Source of the DNA: an uncultured Bacteroidota bacterium
GTDB taxonomy: Bacteria; Bacteroidota; Bacteroidia; Chitinophagales; Chitinophagaceae
Direction of reading: 5' to 3'
DNA length: 14,160 nucleotides
NCBI GenBank assembly: GCA_946887345.1
Contig: CAMPKR010000025.1
Span: 1 to 14,160 of the forward strand
The first letter of the stretch is position 1. Each line of letters opens with the position of its first letter. Below the pieces are notes generated by a model. That model was not told the DNA's origin. It worked only from the letters and a program-made list of their open reading frames with translations, and made no database searches. Below are positions 1-6,924 of this stretch, one piece after another. The translations under genes and the position numbers were made by a program.

Positions 1-137
1 AAATACGTATAGGGCTGGAATATTATAAGAGGAACTTTTGCTAACTGTGGGTAAAATCCGGATAACTATTATGAAAAATCACCCTTTATTGGGGAGATTT
101 CCCTAATTTCATGGCCCCTGTTAGTCACTACACCATC

Positions 138-168
138 AGAACGCCCCGTGTAAAAAAGGGCTTTTTTT
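138..168 (+). terminator. Weak hairpin followed by a T-run upstream of the protease gene
   Basis: GCCC at 143-146 can pair with GGGC at 158-161 across an 11-nt loop, and seven T follow at 162-168. It could end transcription of a gene lying left of the window, or act in the leader of the protease gene. The stem is only 4 bp, so the call is weak. The rest of 1-201 has stops in all frames on the plus strand and no convincing promoter. Confidence 0.25.
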
Positions 169-201
169 AAACACTCAAACATTTTTTTTAATTTATTGGT
201 G

Positions 202-2466
202 ATGATGAAAAAGGTATTTTTCAGGCTGCTCTCAGTAGCGGCACTTTGTTTAACAGGCGCAACGGCACAAGCTTATGACCGTCACGCTCCCCTGCAGGCG
301 TTCATTGACAGGGAAAAATCAGAACAGACATTTAAGGAAGTAAGCGACCTGTGGGCGGCGGATCACAGTTTCCCCTTTAAACAGGCAGAAAACTATGTAA
401 CGAAAGCGAGCTTCTTTACGCTGGACTTCAACAAGCTGAACCAGTTCAGAAATGAAAAGAACAGGTGCATTGACCTGGCTATTCCGAATCCGCAGGGTGG
501 GTATTTTGTTATCAACCTGGCGCAGTATGACTTCCTGGCGAGTGGCTTTAAGCTGGCTACCGATGCTAATGGCAAAGAAACACCGGTGAATTATGAGCGT
601 GGTCTTTACTACCGTGGTGTGGTAGAAGGCGTACCGGGATCAATAGCTGCTTTCTCGTTCTTTAATAATGAAGTGAGCGGTATCTTTTCTATACCCGGGG
701 TGGGCAATTTTGTAATGCACCCGAATTCACTGGTGACAGAAGATGCAGGCAACCCGAGCTACATGTTGTTTAACGACAGGGATCTGAAAATAAAGCAAGA
801 AGGACCGATATGCAGCGCCGACGAATTGCCTGAATACCTGAATACCACAAACGATGAAGCAGACGCTGTTTCGAAAAATAAGTTCAATAACTGCAAGGAA
901 ATACAAGTTTACCTGCGTGCAGACTATGCTACTTACCTAACAAAGAACAGTATTGTAAGCAGTGTAACCAACCAGGCAACTGCTGTTTTCAACTTCGTTT
1001 CCACGCTATACAGGAACGAGGGCATTTACCTGGCATTGAAGACAGTAATTGTGAATACAGCCAGTGATGATTATCAATCACTGTCTAATAGCTCAAGTGC
1101 CTTTCTTACCAAGTTCGGGCAGGTAACCCAGAACTCGATGCAGGGAGCAGACCTCGCAGTCCTTTATAGTACAAGATATGGTGGCATGGGTGGTATAGCA
1201 TGGTTGGATGTAGTATGTAGCTCATACAACTCATCGCAATCTTCAGGACCTTACGCTTTTGTAAATATTAACAGTACAGTGCCGACTCTTTTTACCTACA
1301 CCTGGAATGTAAATGCTACGGCACATGAACTGGGGCACAATGTAGGATCGCGACACACACACTGGTGCGGCTGGACCGGAGGTGCAATAGATGGTTGCTA
1401 TACACCGCTCGAGGGTAGCTGCAGTATGCCTAACCCACAGTATCCCGTGAATGACGGAACTATTATGAGTTACTGTCACCTGGTGTCGGGTGTAGGAGTG
1501 GATTTTGCCAATGGCTTCGGCACATTACCGGGAAATAAACTCCGTTCGGAGGTGAATGGCAACAAACCTTGCCTGCATTACTATGCACCAAATGTGCCCG
1601 TTACGACAGCTAATGTAACAACGACTGCTAACAGGCAGTGTACCGACCCCAACGGCGTTACCTACTACTGGAACGACGGCATGAATGCAGATACGATACA
1701 AGACAAGATAGTACTGAAGATAAAGGCAGGCAGCAATGCCATAGGAGACCTGGACCAGACAGGCTTCCTTGTAAAGGCTACAACCCTGGCTAGTTATGGT
1801 GGCGGAACGGGTGTGACTTTCAACCTGCCAAGCGGTGTGCCCGGCGCAGGAGGTAATAACGTAGCCATGCGCCGCTTCTGGTCGATAACGCCGATCACAC
1901 AGCCAAGCAGCGCTGTAGATGTGTATGTACCCTTTACTAATACCGACATAACGGATGTGGATGGATCGGTGCCCGGAGCACCTGCGCAACTGAGCAATTT
2001 TTCGTTCTACAACCTGGAAGCCAGTACTGTATCGGCAGATCCATCGCTGGGTCTTTCGGGAGCGACATCGGGCAACCTGAAGGTATATACTTATGGAACT
2101 ACCGCCAGCACTACAAACTGGAAATCATCGCCTGTGGGTACTACACAGTACGCACAATTCCAGACTACCAAATTGGTAGGTGGTGCAGGCTATATCAATT
2201 ATATCCACCCTCTGGATATAAATAGTGTTGGCGCGGAATCAATTGCCGTGTACCCTAACCCGTTCAGCGATAGCTGGAGCATTAACGTTCCGGCCGGGAA
2301 GCAAATGATGCTGCAGGTATATACTATGGATGGTAAGGTGATGCAAACGCAAACACTGAATGAAGGCATTAATACCGTGAACAGTAAGCAACTGCCTACA
2401 GGTATGTTTTTCTACCGCGTGACGAGCGCTACTGCAACTTATACCGGAAGCATAGTAAAAGAATAA
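202..2466 (+). CDS. Secreted reprolysin-like zinc metalloprotease with T9SS sorting tail
   Basis: Predicted secreted endopeptidase of the metzincin clan (reprolysin/M12B-like), 754 aa. Residues 1-24 are a signal peptide (MMKK, hydrophobic core, cut after AQA). An N-terminal region of about 200 residues looks like a propeptide. The catalytic motif HELGHNVGSRH starts at His375; its three His should bind zinc and its Glu is the general base. The Met-turn GTIMSYCH has its Met at 422, as metzincins require. Cysteine-rich segments around the active site suggest disulfides and extracellular action. Residues about 470-670 form a beta-rich accessory region. The last 75 or so residues (YPNPF onward, ending in GSIVKE) are a type A T9SS C-terminal sorting domain, so the protein should cross the outer membrane by the gliding/Por system. 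TTG 196 and GTG 199 lie in frame before ATG 202 and ATG 205; either ATG is likelier. The gene ends in tandem stops (TAA TAG) and a hairpin terminator. Substrate unknown. Confidence 0.9.
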   Translation: MMKKVFFRLLSVAALCLTGATAQAYDRHAPLQAFIDREKSEQTFKEVSDLWAADHSFPFKQAENYVTKASFFTLDFNKLNQFRNEKNRCIDLAIPNPQGGYFVINLAQYDFLASGFKLATDANGKETPVNYERGLYYRGVVEGVPGSIAAFSFFNNEVSGIFSIPGVGNFVMHPNSLVTEDAGNPSYMLFNDRDLKIKQEGPICSADELPEYLNTTNDEADAVSKNKFNNCKEIQVYLRADYATYLTKNSIVSSVTNQATAVFNFVSTLYRNEGIYLALKTVIVNTASDDYQSLSNSSSAFLTKFGQVTQNSMQGADLAVLYSTRYGGMGGIAWLDVVCSSYNSSQSSGPYAFVNINSTVPTLFTYTWNVNATAHELGHNVGSRHTHWCGWTGGAIDGCYTPLEGSCSMPNPQYPVNDGTIMSYCHLVSGVGVDFANGFGTLPGNKLRSEVNGNKPCLHYYAPNVPVTTANVTTTANRQCTDPNGVTYYWNDGMNADTIQDKIVLKIKAGSNAIGDLDQTGFLVKATTLASYGGGTGVTFNLPSGVPGAGGNNVAMRRFWSITPITQPSSAVDVYVPFTNTDITDVDGSVPGAPAQLSNFSFYNLEASTVSADPSLGLSGATSGNLKVYTYGTTASTTNWKSSPVGTTQYAQFQTTKLVGGAGYINYIHPLDINSVGAESIAVYPNPFSDSWSINVPAGKQMMLQVYTMDGKVMQTQTLNEGINTVNSKQLPTGMFFYRVTSATATYTGSIVKE

Positions 2467-2485
2467 TAGTTTCAACAATATTTTT

Positions 2486-2518
2486 AAAACCGCCCTGGCT
2501 CTGCCGAGGCGGTTTTTT
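2486..2518 (+). terminator. Rho-independent terminator after the metalloprotease gene
   Basis: CCGCC at 2490-2494 pairs with GGCGG at 2508-2512, and the flanking AAAA/TTTT extends the stem to 9 bp. A run of six T follows. It lies 20 nt past the protease stop and separates that gene from the DoxX-like gene. Confidence 0.85.
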
Positions 2519-2563
2519 ATGCCTTGTCGTAAACACCCCTCTTATTTGTCATTGGAACACAGC

Positions 2564-2592
2564 TTTGAAGTTGCGCGAGCAAATTTACTTTG
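2564..2592 (+). promoter_or_regulatory. Bacteroidota-type promoter of the DoxX-like gene
   Basis: TTTG at 2564-2567, a 17-nt spacer and TTACTTTG at 2585-2592 match the Bacteroidota consensus TTTG/TTG-N17-23-TAnnTTTG except for one position in the -7 box. The start codon at 2614 lies 21 nt downstream, so the leader would be about 15 nt. Confidence 0.55.
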
Positions 2593-2613
2593 CAGTAACA
2601 AAAATGATAGAAT

Positions 2614-3024
2614 ATGAAAGCAAGTAAAACAACCAAGGTCATCTACTGGACAACGACTATTATTATCTTTCTCTTTGAAGGAGTAATACCTGCACTTACC
2701 TCTAACAGCCAACTGGCGGTGGAAGGCGTAAGCCACCTGGGCTACCCGGACTATTTCAGGGTAATGCTCACCGTTTTTAAGGTAGCGGGAGCATTGGCAA
2801 TTGTACTGCCATTTGTAAAGGGAAGGGTAAAGGAATGGGCTTATGCAGGTTTCGGAATGACCTTTATCGCGGCCACAATAAGCCACTGGGCGGCGGACGG
2901 GGCGGATTTCCAGACATTTTTCCCCCTGGTAGTTTTCGCTATACTGGCGGCATCGTATACCAGTTATCATAAGCTACAGGGCGAGAAAAGTAGCTATTCC
3001 ATAAGAACGCAATCTTTGGTATAA
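2614..3024 (+). CDS. DoxX-like four-helix membrane protein
   Basis: Small inner-membrane protein of 136 aa, of the DoxX_2-like type. Four hydrophobic segments are visible, at about residues 8-28, 49-68, 76-93 and 99-117. The loop with GYPDYFR between helices 1 and 2 and the short basic loop KGRVKEW between helices 2 and 3 are typical of the group. The biochemical role of DoxX-like proteins is mostly undefined, so none is assigned. The ATG at 2614 follows a good promoter. An overlapping seven-codon frame at 2604-2627 is probably chance. The gene is monocistronic, with a terminator on each side. A second protein of the same broad fold is encoded at 12591-12959. Confidence 0.8.
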   Translation: MKASKTTKVIYWTTTIIIFLFEGVIPALTSNSQLAVEGVSHLGYPDYFRVMLTVFKVAGALAIVLPFVKGRVKEWAYAGFGMTFIAATISHWAADGADFQTFFPLVVFAILAASYTSYHKLQGEKSSYSIRTQSLV

Positions 3025-3026
3025 AC

Positions 3027-3058
3027 AAAGTTGCCGGGCCTGCGGGTCCGGCGGCTTT
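3027..3058. terminator. Bidirectional terminator between convergent genes
   Basis: A 14-bp stem pairs 3027-3040 with 3045-3058 around a TGCG loop, with three G-U wobbles. The GC-rich core is GCCGGGCC/GGTCCGGC. AAAG and CTTT at the base give T-rich exits on both strands, so it can serve the DoxX-like gene (plus) and the beta-barrel gene (minus). Confidence 0.75.
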
Positions 3059-3060
3059 CT

Positions 3061-4119
3061 TTAGTGAAAGCCGTAAATGAGGCTGATGGTGATGGCATTG
3101 CCGCTGAGATTAGTACCGCCACGATTTTTGTAAAAGAGCAGGTTGTATTTGCCAACTAAGCCGAGGTACTGTTTCTTACTGATATGAAACATGTAAGCAA
3201 GGCCCCCATTAATATTGATAGAAGATAAGGCTTTGCCGTCATTGGCATCTTCAGAGGTACTTTCCAGGACCGAGATGTTGTCGTAGCCAGCACCTGCCAA
3301 AAGATCTAACTGATGACTTCCCAGCCTGGCATAAGTGAAGCCTGTACCGAGGCCTAAGTAAATGCCCGTGTGGTATTTGGTATCGTATGTGAAGCCCTGG
3401 TGATAGACCTGGAAATTTTTGGGTGCATTCATGAAACGGAGTGCGAGTTCAAGATTGAGCGAAAACTTTTCCCAGCTACTGCCGATCTGAAGCCCGATCT
3501 GGGGATGGTTACCGAGCGCTTGTATATTACCGTCAGGTATCCAGGCTCCCAGGAGTACACCCATGCTGAAGCGGCCATAAGTGCGGAAAATCTTTTCCTT
3601 ATAGGCAGCATAGCTTTTATACAGCCAGGTGTTTCCTAAGGAAGTGCTATCCATGTTATCTAAAATATCTTTATCGCCCGATTCGTAATAGTCTGCAATT
3701 ACTTTTTCTACAGGAGAAAGGTCCAGCTTTTGAAGATTTGCAGCGACATCACGTAAATAGGCATAGTAATCGCCGGGAACGTTGGGCATATCTTCATGGC
3801 CTCTCGCATTTTCGCGATACTCCAGCAAAACAGCAGGCATTCTTTTGCCATACATTTCCTCACTGAAGGTGCCATTCCCAATTGTGTAGAGTAATTTGAA
3901 AGAAAGTAAGGGTTCTGTAAGGCCGCAAATTTGTTCCCATTCATTCATAATAAGCTGCAGAGAATCATCATTGTAGGCGCTGTAATACCTGATGATGGCA
4001 TCGCCATAGTAGTAGCTCATGCTATCGCAATAGTGCTCAGAAAGCACCAAGGTTTGCTCCTGCGCTTTCGCGCCGAAAGAGAAGAGGAAAACAAGCAGAA
4101 AAAGGTAGCCTTTCTTCAT
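3061..4119 (-). CDS. Exported protein with helical N-domain and C-terminal beta-barrel, function unknown
   Basis: Exported 352-aa protein. Residues 1-20 are a signal peptide ending KAQ. Residues about 21-180 are polar and mostly helical, rich in Tyr and acidic residues, and hold the only two cysteines (Cys31 and Cys65). From about residue 182 the sequence alternates hydrophobic and polar residues with many Gly and aromatic residues (for example GVLLGAWIPDG, GLGTGFTYARLG, LLAGAGYDNIS). It ends in an aromatic strand (ISLIYGFH), as outer-membrane barrels do. It is probably an outer-membrane protein with a periplasmic N-domain. I do not recognise the family. It has a perfect -7 box upstream and a 14-bp palindrome in the leader. 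Confidence 0.75.
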   Translation of the reverse strand: MKKGYLFLLVFLFSFGAKAQEQTLVLSEHYCDSMSYYYGDAIIRYYSAYNDDSLQLIMNEWEQICGLTEPLLSFKLLYTIGNGTFSEEMYGKRMPAVLLEYRENARGHEDMPNVPGDYYAYLRDVAANLQKLDLSPVEKVIADYYESGDKDILDNMDSTSLGNTWLYKSYAAYKEKIFRTYGRFSMGVLLGAWIPDGNIQALGNHPQIGLQIGSSWEKFSLNLELALRFMNAPKNFQVYHQGFTYDTKYHTGIYLGLGTGFTYARLGSHQLDLLAGAGYDNISVLESTSEDANDGKALSSININGGLAYMFHISKKQYLGLVGKYNLLFYKNRGGTNLSGNAITISLIYGFH

Positions 4120-4131
4120 ACGTAATGCAAC

Positions 4132-4145
4132 TTAGCAATTGCTAA
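4132..4145. promoter_or_regulatory. 14-bp perfect palindrome in the leader of the beta-barrel gene
   Basis: TTAGCAATTGCTAA is self-complementary and lies between the -7 box at 4159-4166 and the start codon at 4119. It may be an operator downstream of the start point. Its half-site TTAGCA is the same as in the inverted repeat at the arsR promoter (6871-6890), although the spacing differs (2 versus 4 nt). Confidence 0.4.
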
Positions 4146-4158
4146 ACAAAAAGGAGGC

Positions 4159-4166
4159 CAAATTTA
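4159..4166 (-). promoter_or_regulatory. -7 promoter box of the beta-barrel gene
   Basis: On the minus strand this reads TAAATTTG, a full match to TAnnTTTG, 39 nt before the start codon. No clear TTG/TTTG -33 box lies at 17-23 nt; only a TGTG at 21 nt is present, which lowers confidence. Confidence 0.4.
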
Positions 4167-4244
4167 GAGGTTTTAAAATAGCCCGGCCACAGGTATGGAT
4201 TTTGTATGCCTGTGCTTTATAAGTTCATTCAAAAAAATGTCTTG

Positions 4245-4559
4245 ATGATCATTCAATTAAACACCGATAATAACGTCCATTTTGGTGAGAAAAGCAGGGA
4301 AGAATACACCTCATTTATCAGCCAGGAACTAGACAGGTACAGCGAACACATTACGAGGGTGGAAGTGTACCTGGGTGATGAAAATGGAAGAAAAGAAGGG
4401 CAGAACGATAAACGCTGCCTGATGGAAGCGCGCTATGAGGGTATGACACCGATTGTGGCTACCGGCCATGCAAATACTTATGAACTAGCGATAGAGGCGG
4501 CATTGAGTACTTTAAAGTCTAACCTGGCCAAAGTGAGGGAAAAGCTGAGTAATCATTAA
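4245..4559 (+). CDS. HPF/RaiA-like ribosome-associated protein
   Basis: 104-aa protein resembling the HPF/RaiA (S30AE) family, which binds the 30S subunit and promotes ribosome hibernation or inhibits translation under stress. Family-like features are the N-terminal strand MIIQLNTDNN, the strand ITRVEVYLGDENG at about 36-48, DKRCLMEAR at about 55-63, the PIVATGHANT segment, and the long C-terminal helix ELAIEAALSTLKSNLAKVREK. It is the short, single-domain form. The frame stays open up to an ATG at 4206, which would add 13 residues, but the family's N-terminal strand begins at ATG 4245, so I chose that. It is divergent from the beta-barrel gene and ends at a strong bidirectional terminator. 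Binding to ribosomes is inferred from family resemblance only. Confidence 0.75.
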   Translation: MIIQLNTDNNVHFGEKSREEYTSFISQELDRYSEHITRVEVYLGDENGRKEGQNDKRCLMEARYEGMTPIVATGHANTYELAIEAALSTLKSNLAKVREKLSNH

Positions 4560-4584
4560 AATCCATCGAAATTCACTAAAAGTA

Positions 4585-4615
4585 AAGCCCCCGCAGGTTT
4601 ACCCTGCGGGGGCTT
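4585..4615. terminator. Strong bidirectional terminator
   Basis: A perfect 13-bp stem pairs 4585-4597 with 4603-4615 around a 5-nt loop; the core is GCCCCCGCAGG/CCTGCGGGGGC. T-rich sequence follows on both strands (TTATTTA on plus, TTTACTTTT on minus). It serves the convergent HPF-like and aldehyde dehydrogenase genes. Confidence 0.9.
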
Positions 4616-4636
4616 ATTTATAGATCAATTTCTTAA

Positions 4637-6169
4637 CTAGACATGGAACTTAATGCCCTGGGCGAGTGGCAATTGATCGCTCCAGTTGATGGTATTGGTC
4701 TGGCGGCGCATGTAGGCTTTCCAACTGTCCGACCCGCTTTCGCGGCCACCACCTGTTTCTTTTTCACCACCGAAGGCACCGCCGATTTCAGCACCTGAGG
4801 TACCGATGTTGACGTTGGCTATGCCGCAATCGCTACCCTTATGCGAGAGGAAGGTTTCTGCCTCGCGCATGTTGAGGGTCATAATTGAAGATGAAAGCCC
4901 CTGAGGAACATCATTTTGCATAGCGATGGCTTCATCGAGCTTGCTGTACTTCATCATATAAAGAATAGGCGCGAAGGTTTCGTGCTTTACTATTTCCATA
5001 CTATTATTCGCTTCGTAAATGCATGGCTTTACATAGCAGCCGCTCTCATAATTCTTCCCTTCCAGTACACCGCCGGCCACTACCGCCTTGCCACCTTGCT
5101 TGCGAATGGCATCGAGACTGGTGAGGTAGCTTTTTACTGCGTCTTTATCGATAAGCGGACCAACATGATGCCGCTCATTTAGCGGATCGCCAATAGAGAG
5201 TTGCTTATAGGCAGCTACGAGTTTCTTTTTGAAAATATCGTACACCTTTTCCTGGACAAAAATACGACGAGTGGTAGTACAGCGCTGACCCGCAGTGCCC
5301 ACTGCACCAAACAGGACAGCACGAAGAGCGATATCGAGATCAGCGTTTTCCGAGATTATAATGGCGTTGTTGCCACCCAGTTCCAGAAGAGAACGGCCGA
5401 GACGGCTACCAACGGCCGCGGCCACCGCCTTACCCATGCGGGTAGAACCTGTTGCAGATACGAGAGGGATACGCATATCATTACTCATCCACTCGCCCGC
5501 TTCGCGGCCCCCGACTACGAGACCACAAACACCTTCGGGAACTTTATTGGCTTTGAATACCTCTGAAATAATATTCTGGCAGGCTATAGCTGTAAGCGGA
5601 GCTTTTTCTGAAGGTTTCCAAACGCAGGTATCGCCACAAACCCAGGCGATGAAGCTATTCCAGCTCCAAACTGCAACAGGGAAATTGAAGGCGGAGATAA
5701 TACCCACTACACCGAGGGGATGCCACTGCTCATACATGCGGTGCATAGGGCGCTCGCTATGGATGGTAAGGCCATATAACTGACGAGAAAGACCAACAGC
5801 ATAGTCGGCGACATCTATCATTTCCTGAACTTCACCATAGCCTTCCTGCAAGCTCTTACCCATCTCGTAGGACACAAGACGGCCCAGTGGCTCTTTATAC
5901 TTTCGCAAAGCCTCACCTACCTGGCGAACTACTTCGCCGCGTTTAGGCGCAGGCCACATACGCCATTCTTCAAAGGCAACTTCCGCCTGCTTTACTACCG
6001 CGTCGTATGTCTTGCGATTGACGCCATGCACGGTACCCAACAGCTTTCCATCAACCGGTGTAAAAGAATCTATCTTTTCGCCACCGGATTTCAGCCATTT
6101 CGTACCCGTTGATGCACCCTCGTTCTTTTTCTCTATCCCGAGTACGTCCAGTACCTTATTTAGTTTCAT
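4637..6169 (-). CDS. NAD(P)-dependent aldehyde dehydrogenase, ALDH7 (antiquitin) type
   Basis: Cytoplasmic aldehyde dehydrogenase of 510 aa that oxidises an aldehyde to the acid. ALDH7 members act on alpha-aminoadipic semialdehyde/piperideine-6-carboxylate in lysine breakdown, and on other aldehydes. Key residues numbered from ATG 6169: Asn162 in SAFNFPVAV, the nucleotide-binding Lys185 in VWKPSEKAP, the GSTRMG turn at 241-246, general base Glu263 in LELGGNN, nucleophile Cys297 in GTAGQRCTTTRR, and Glu397 in HETFAPI. GTAGQRCTTTRR and the length are typical of the antiquitin subgroup. The frame continues 18 codons upstream to ATG 6223, but that extension overlaps a strong promoter (6194-6224), so ATG 6169 is the better start. 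No other lysine-catabolic gene is adjacent, so the substrate is inferred only from subgroup resemblance. Confidence 0.93.
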   Translation of the reverse strand: MKLNKVLDVLGIEKKNEGASTGTKWLKSGGEKIDSFTPVDGKLLGTVHGVNRKTYDAVVKQAEVAFEEWRMWPAPKRGEVVRQVGEALRKYKEPLGRLVSYEMGKSLQEGYGEVQEMIDVADYAVGLSRQLYGLTIHSERPMHRMYEQWHPLGVVGIISAFNFPVAVWSWNSFIAWVCGDTCVWKPSEKAPLTAIACQNIISEVFKANKVPEGVCGLVVGGREAGEWMSNDMRIPLVSATGSTRMGKAVAAAVGSRLGRSLLELGGNNAIIISENADLDIALRAVLFGAVGTAGQRCTTTRRIFVQEKVYDIFKKKLVAAYKQLSIGDPLNERHHVGPLIDKDAVKSYLTSLDAIRKQGGKAVVAGGVLEGKNYESGCYVKPCIYEANNSMEIVKHETFAPILYMMKYSKLDEAIAMQNDVPQGLSSSIMTLNMREAETFLSHKGSDCGIANVNIGTSGAEIGGAFGGEKETGGGRESGSDSWKAYMRRQTNTINWSDQLPLAQGIKFHV

Positions 6170-6193
6170 ACCTGTTCTACTTAAAATGTGGGG

Positions 6194-6224
6194 CAAAGGT
6201 AGCGGATTGGACAGGATTGACAAA
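6194..6224 (-). promoter_or_regulatory. Promoter of the aldehyde dehydrogenase gene
   Basis: On the minus strand, TTTG (6224-6221), a 19-nt spacer and TACCTTTG (6201-6194) match the Bacteroidota consensus fully. Transcription should start near 6187, giving a leader of about 18 nt before ATG 6169. The promoter begins just after the stop of the ABM-like gene upstream. Confidence 0.7.
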
Positions 6225-6230
6225 AGACGG

Positions 6231-6548
6231 CTAGGAGAGGATATCGAAGCTCGGGAAGGCGTTCTGTGCCTCGGGAAGATCCTTCATGCTTACAAAATCG
6301 CAGATAGGTCCCATTTTGCCCCAGATAGTCCGGATAGCAGGATGTTCGTGGGCAAGATCTATTGCTTCCGGTGAAGCCCATTCGAATATTTCTATTACAG
6401 TGCCATTTTCTGAAAGCACCGTAAAAGGCTCTTTGTCGGTTATCAAATCATACTCTTTCAAAGTAGGTATGTGGACCTTCAATATGTCCATCAGCTCTTC
6501 AGCTTTACCCTCGCGGGGCTTGTACATAGCAAATGCAAGTTTTTTCAT
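6231..6548 (-). CDS. Small ABM-like (dimeric alpha-beta barrel) protein
   Basis: 105-aa soluble protein with the pattern of the antibiotic biosynthesis monooxygenase-like ferredoxin fold: strand KLAFAMYKPREGKAEEL, helix, strand PFTVLSENGTVIEIFEWAS, then a helix with AIDLAHEHPAIRTIWGKM and a final strand. Proteins of this fold dimerise. Some are quinone or haem oxygenases, and many have no known reaction. No catalytic residue can be named here. The start lies 15 nt after the arsR stop on the same strand, so the two genes almost certainly form one operon under the repressor's control. The substrate is unknown. Confidence 0.65.
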   Translation of the reverse strand: MKKLAFAMYKPREGKAEELMDILKVHIPTLKEYDLITDKEPFTVLSENGTVIEIFEWASPEAIDLAHEHPAIRTIWGKMGPICDFVSMKDLPEAQNAFPSFDILS

Positions 6549-6563
6549 ATCGCGTATTATTTA

Positions 6564-6854
6564 TTAAAACCATTGTAACCATTTATTGACCACGGCTTTC
6601 ACCCGACCAGCCTCCAGGGAGTAAAAAAGCTGAGTTCCTTCCCGCTCGGAGATAATAAGCCCCGCCTCCTCCAGCTGCTTCAGGTGACGGGTGATAGTGG
6701 GCCATTTGTCTTCAAAATAGCTGACTATATCACCGGCATTCAGTCGTTTTTCAGCCAGCAGAAGCGTCAATATATAGCGGCGGGTAGGATGTGCCAAGGC
6801 CTTAAAAACCTTGTCAAATTCTTCCAGTTCCCGTGCAGCTTTGCTGTATGCCAA
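6564..6854 (-). CDS. ArsR-family winged-helix repressor
   Basis: 96-aa DNA-binding regulator. The ArsR signature ALAHPTRRYILTLLL is at about residues 19-33. The helix-turn-helix covers LNAGDIVSYFEDKWPTITRHLKQLEEAGLI, with KWPTITRHLKQL as recognition helix, and a beta wing follows (ISEREGTQLFYSLE). There is no cysteine, so metal sensing through Cys thiolates as in ArsR/CadC is excluded; it resembles the ligand-free or small-molecule-responsive members. The start is TTG at 6854: an in-frame TAA lies immediately before it, and no ATG follows before the conserved fold. It ends in tandem TAA stops. It is co-transcribed with the ABM-like gene and divergent from a methyltransferase. A perfect inverted repeat overlapping its promoter suggests autorepression. 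Confidence 0.88.
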   Translation of the reverse strand: MAYSKAARELEEFDKVFKALAHPTRRYILTLLLAEKRLNAGDIVSYFEDKWPTITRHLKQLEEAGLIISEREGTQLFYSLEAGRVKAVVNKWLQWF

Positions 6855-6867
6855 TTACGTGTTTTAG

Positions 6868-6900
6868 CAAATTTAGCAAAAATGCTAAATACCAACCAAA
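6868..6900 (-). promoter_or_regulatory. Promoter of the arsR operon
   Basis: On the minus strand, TTTG (6900-6897), a 21-nt spacer and TAAATTTG (6875-6868) give a full match to the Bacteroidota consensus. The -7 box ends only 13 nt before the TTG start at 6854, so the leader would be very short (about 6-9 nt). Confidence 0.6.
6871..6890. promoter_or_regulatory. Probable ArsR operator (8-bp inverted repeat)
   Basis: ATTTAGCA at 6871-6878 and TGCTAAAT at 6883-6890 are perfect inverted repeats separated by AAAA. A third half-site, TTTAGCA at 6863-6869, precedes them in direct orientation with a 9-bp period. The repeat fills the arsR spacer and overlaps its -7 box, the usual layout for an ArsR-type autorepressor. 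It also lies 34 nt before the methyltransferase start, so it may control both directions. Confidence 0.6.
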
Positions 6901-6924
6901 TTTTTATTGCAGTATCTTAGTAAT

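Noticed and set aside
963..969. TGTAACC inside the metalloprotease gene, like the sigma -35 box
   Set aside because: No TCTAA lies 17 nt downstream, and it is inside a coding region with no gene start nearby.
2604..2627. Seven-codon frame overlapping the start of the DoxX-like gene
   Set aside because: Too short, no supporting signal, and ATG triplets are common by chance in such AT-rich leaders.
5201..5783. Two overlapping plus-strand open frames of 121 and 162 codons
   Set aside because: Both are antisense to conserved catalytic parts of the aldehyde dehydrogenase and show low-complexity composition.
6574..6580. TGTAACC on the plus strand inside arsR
   Set aside because: The position 17 nt downstream reads TTCACC, not a -10 box, and it would run antisense through arsR.
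6913..6920. TATCTTAG as a -7 box for the methyltransferase gene
   Set aside because: It differs from the consensus, lacks a TTG at 17-23 nt upstream, and ends only 4 nt before the start codon.
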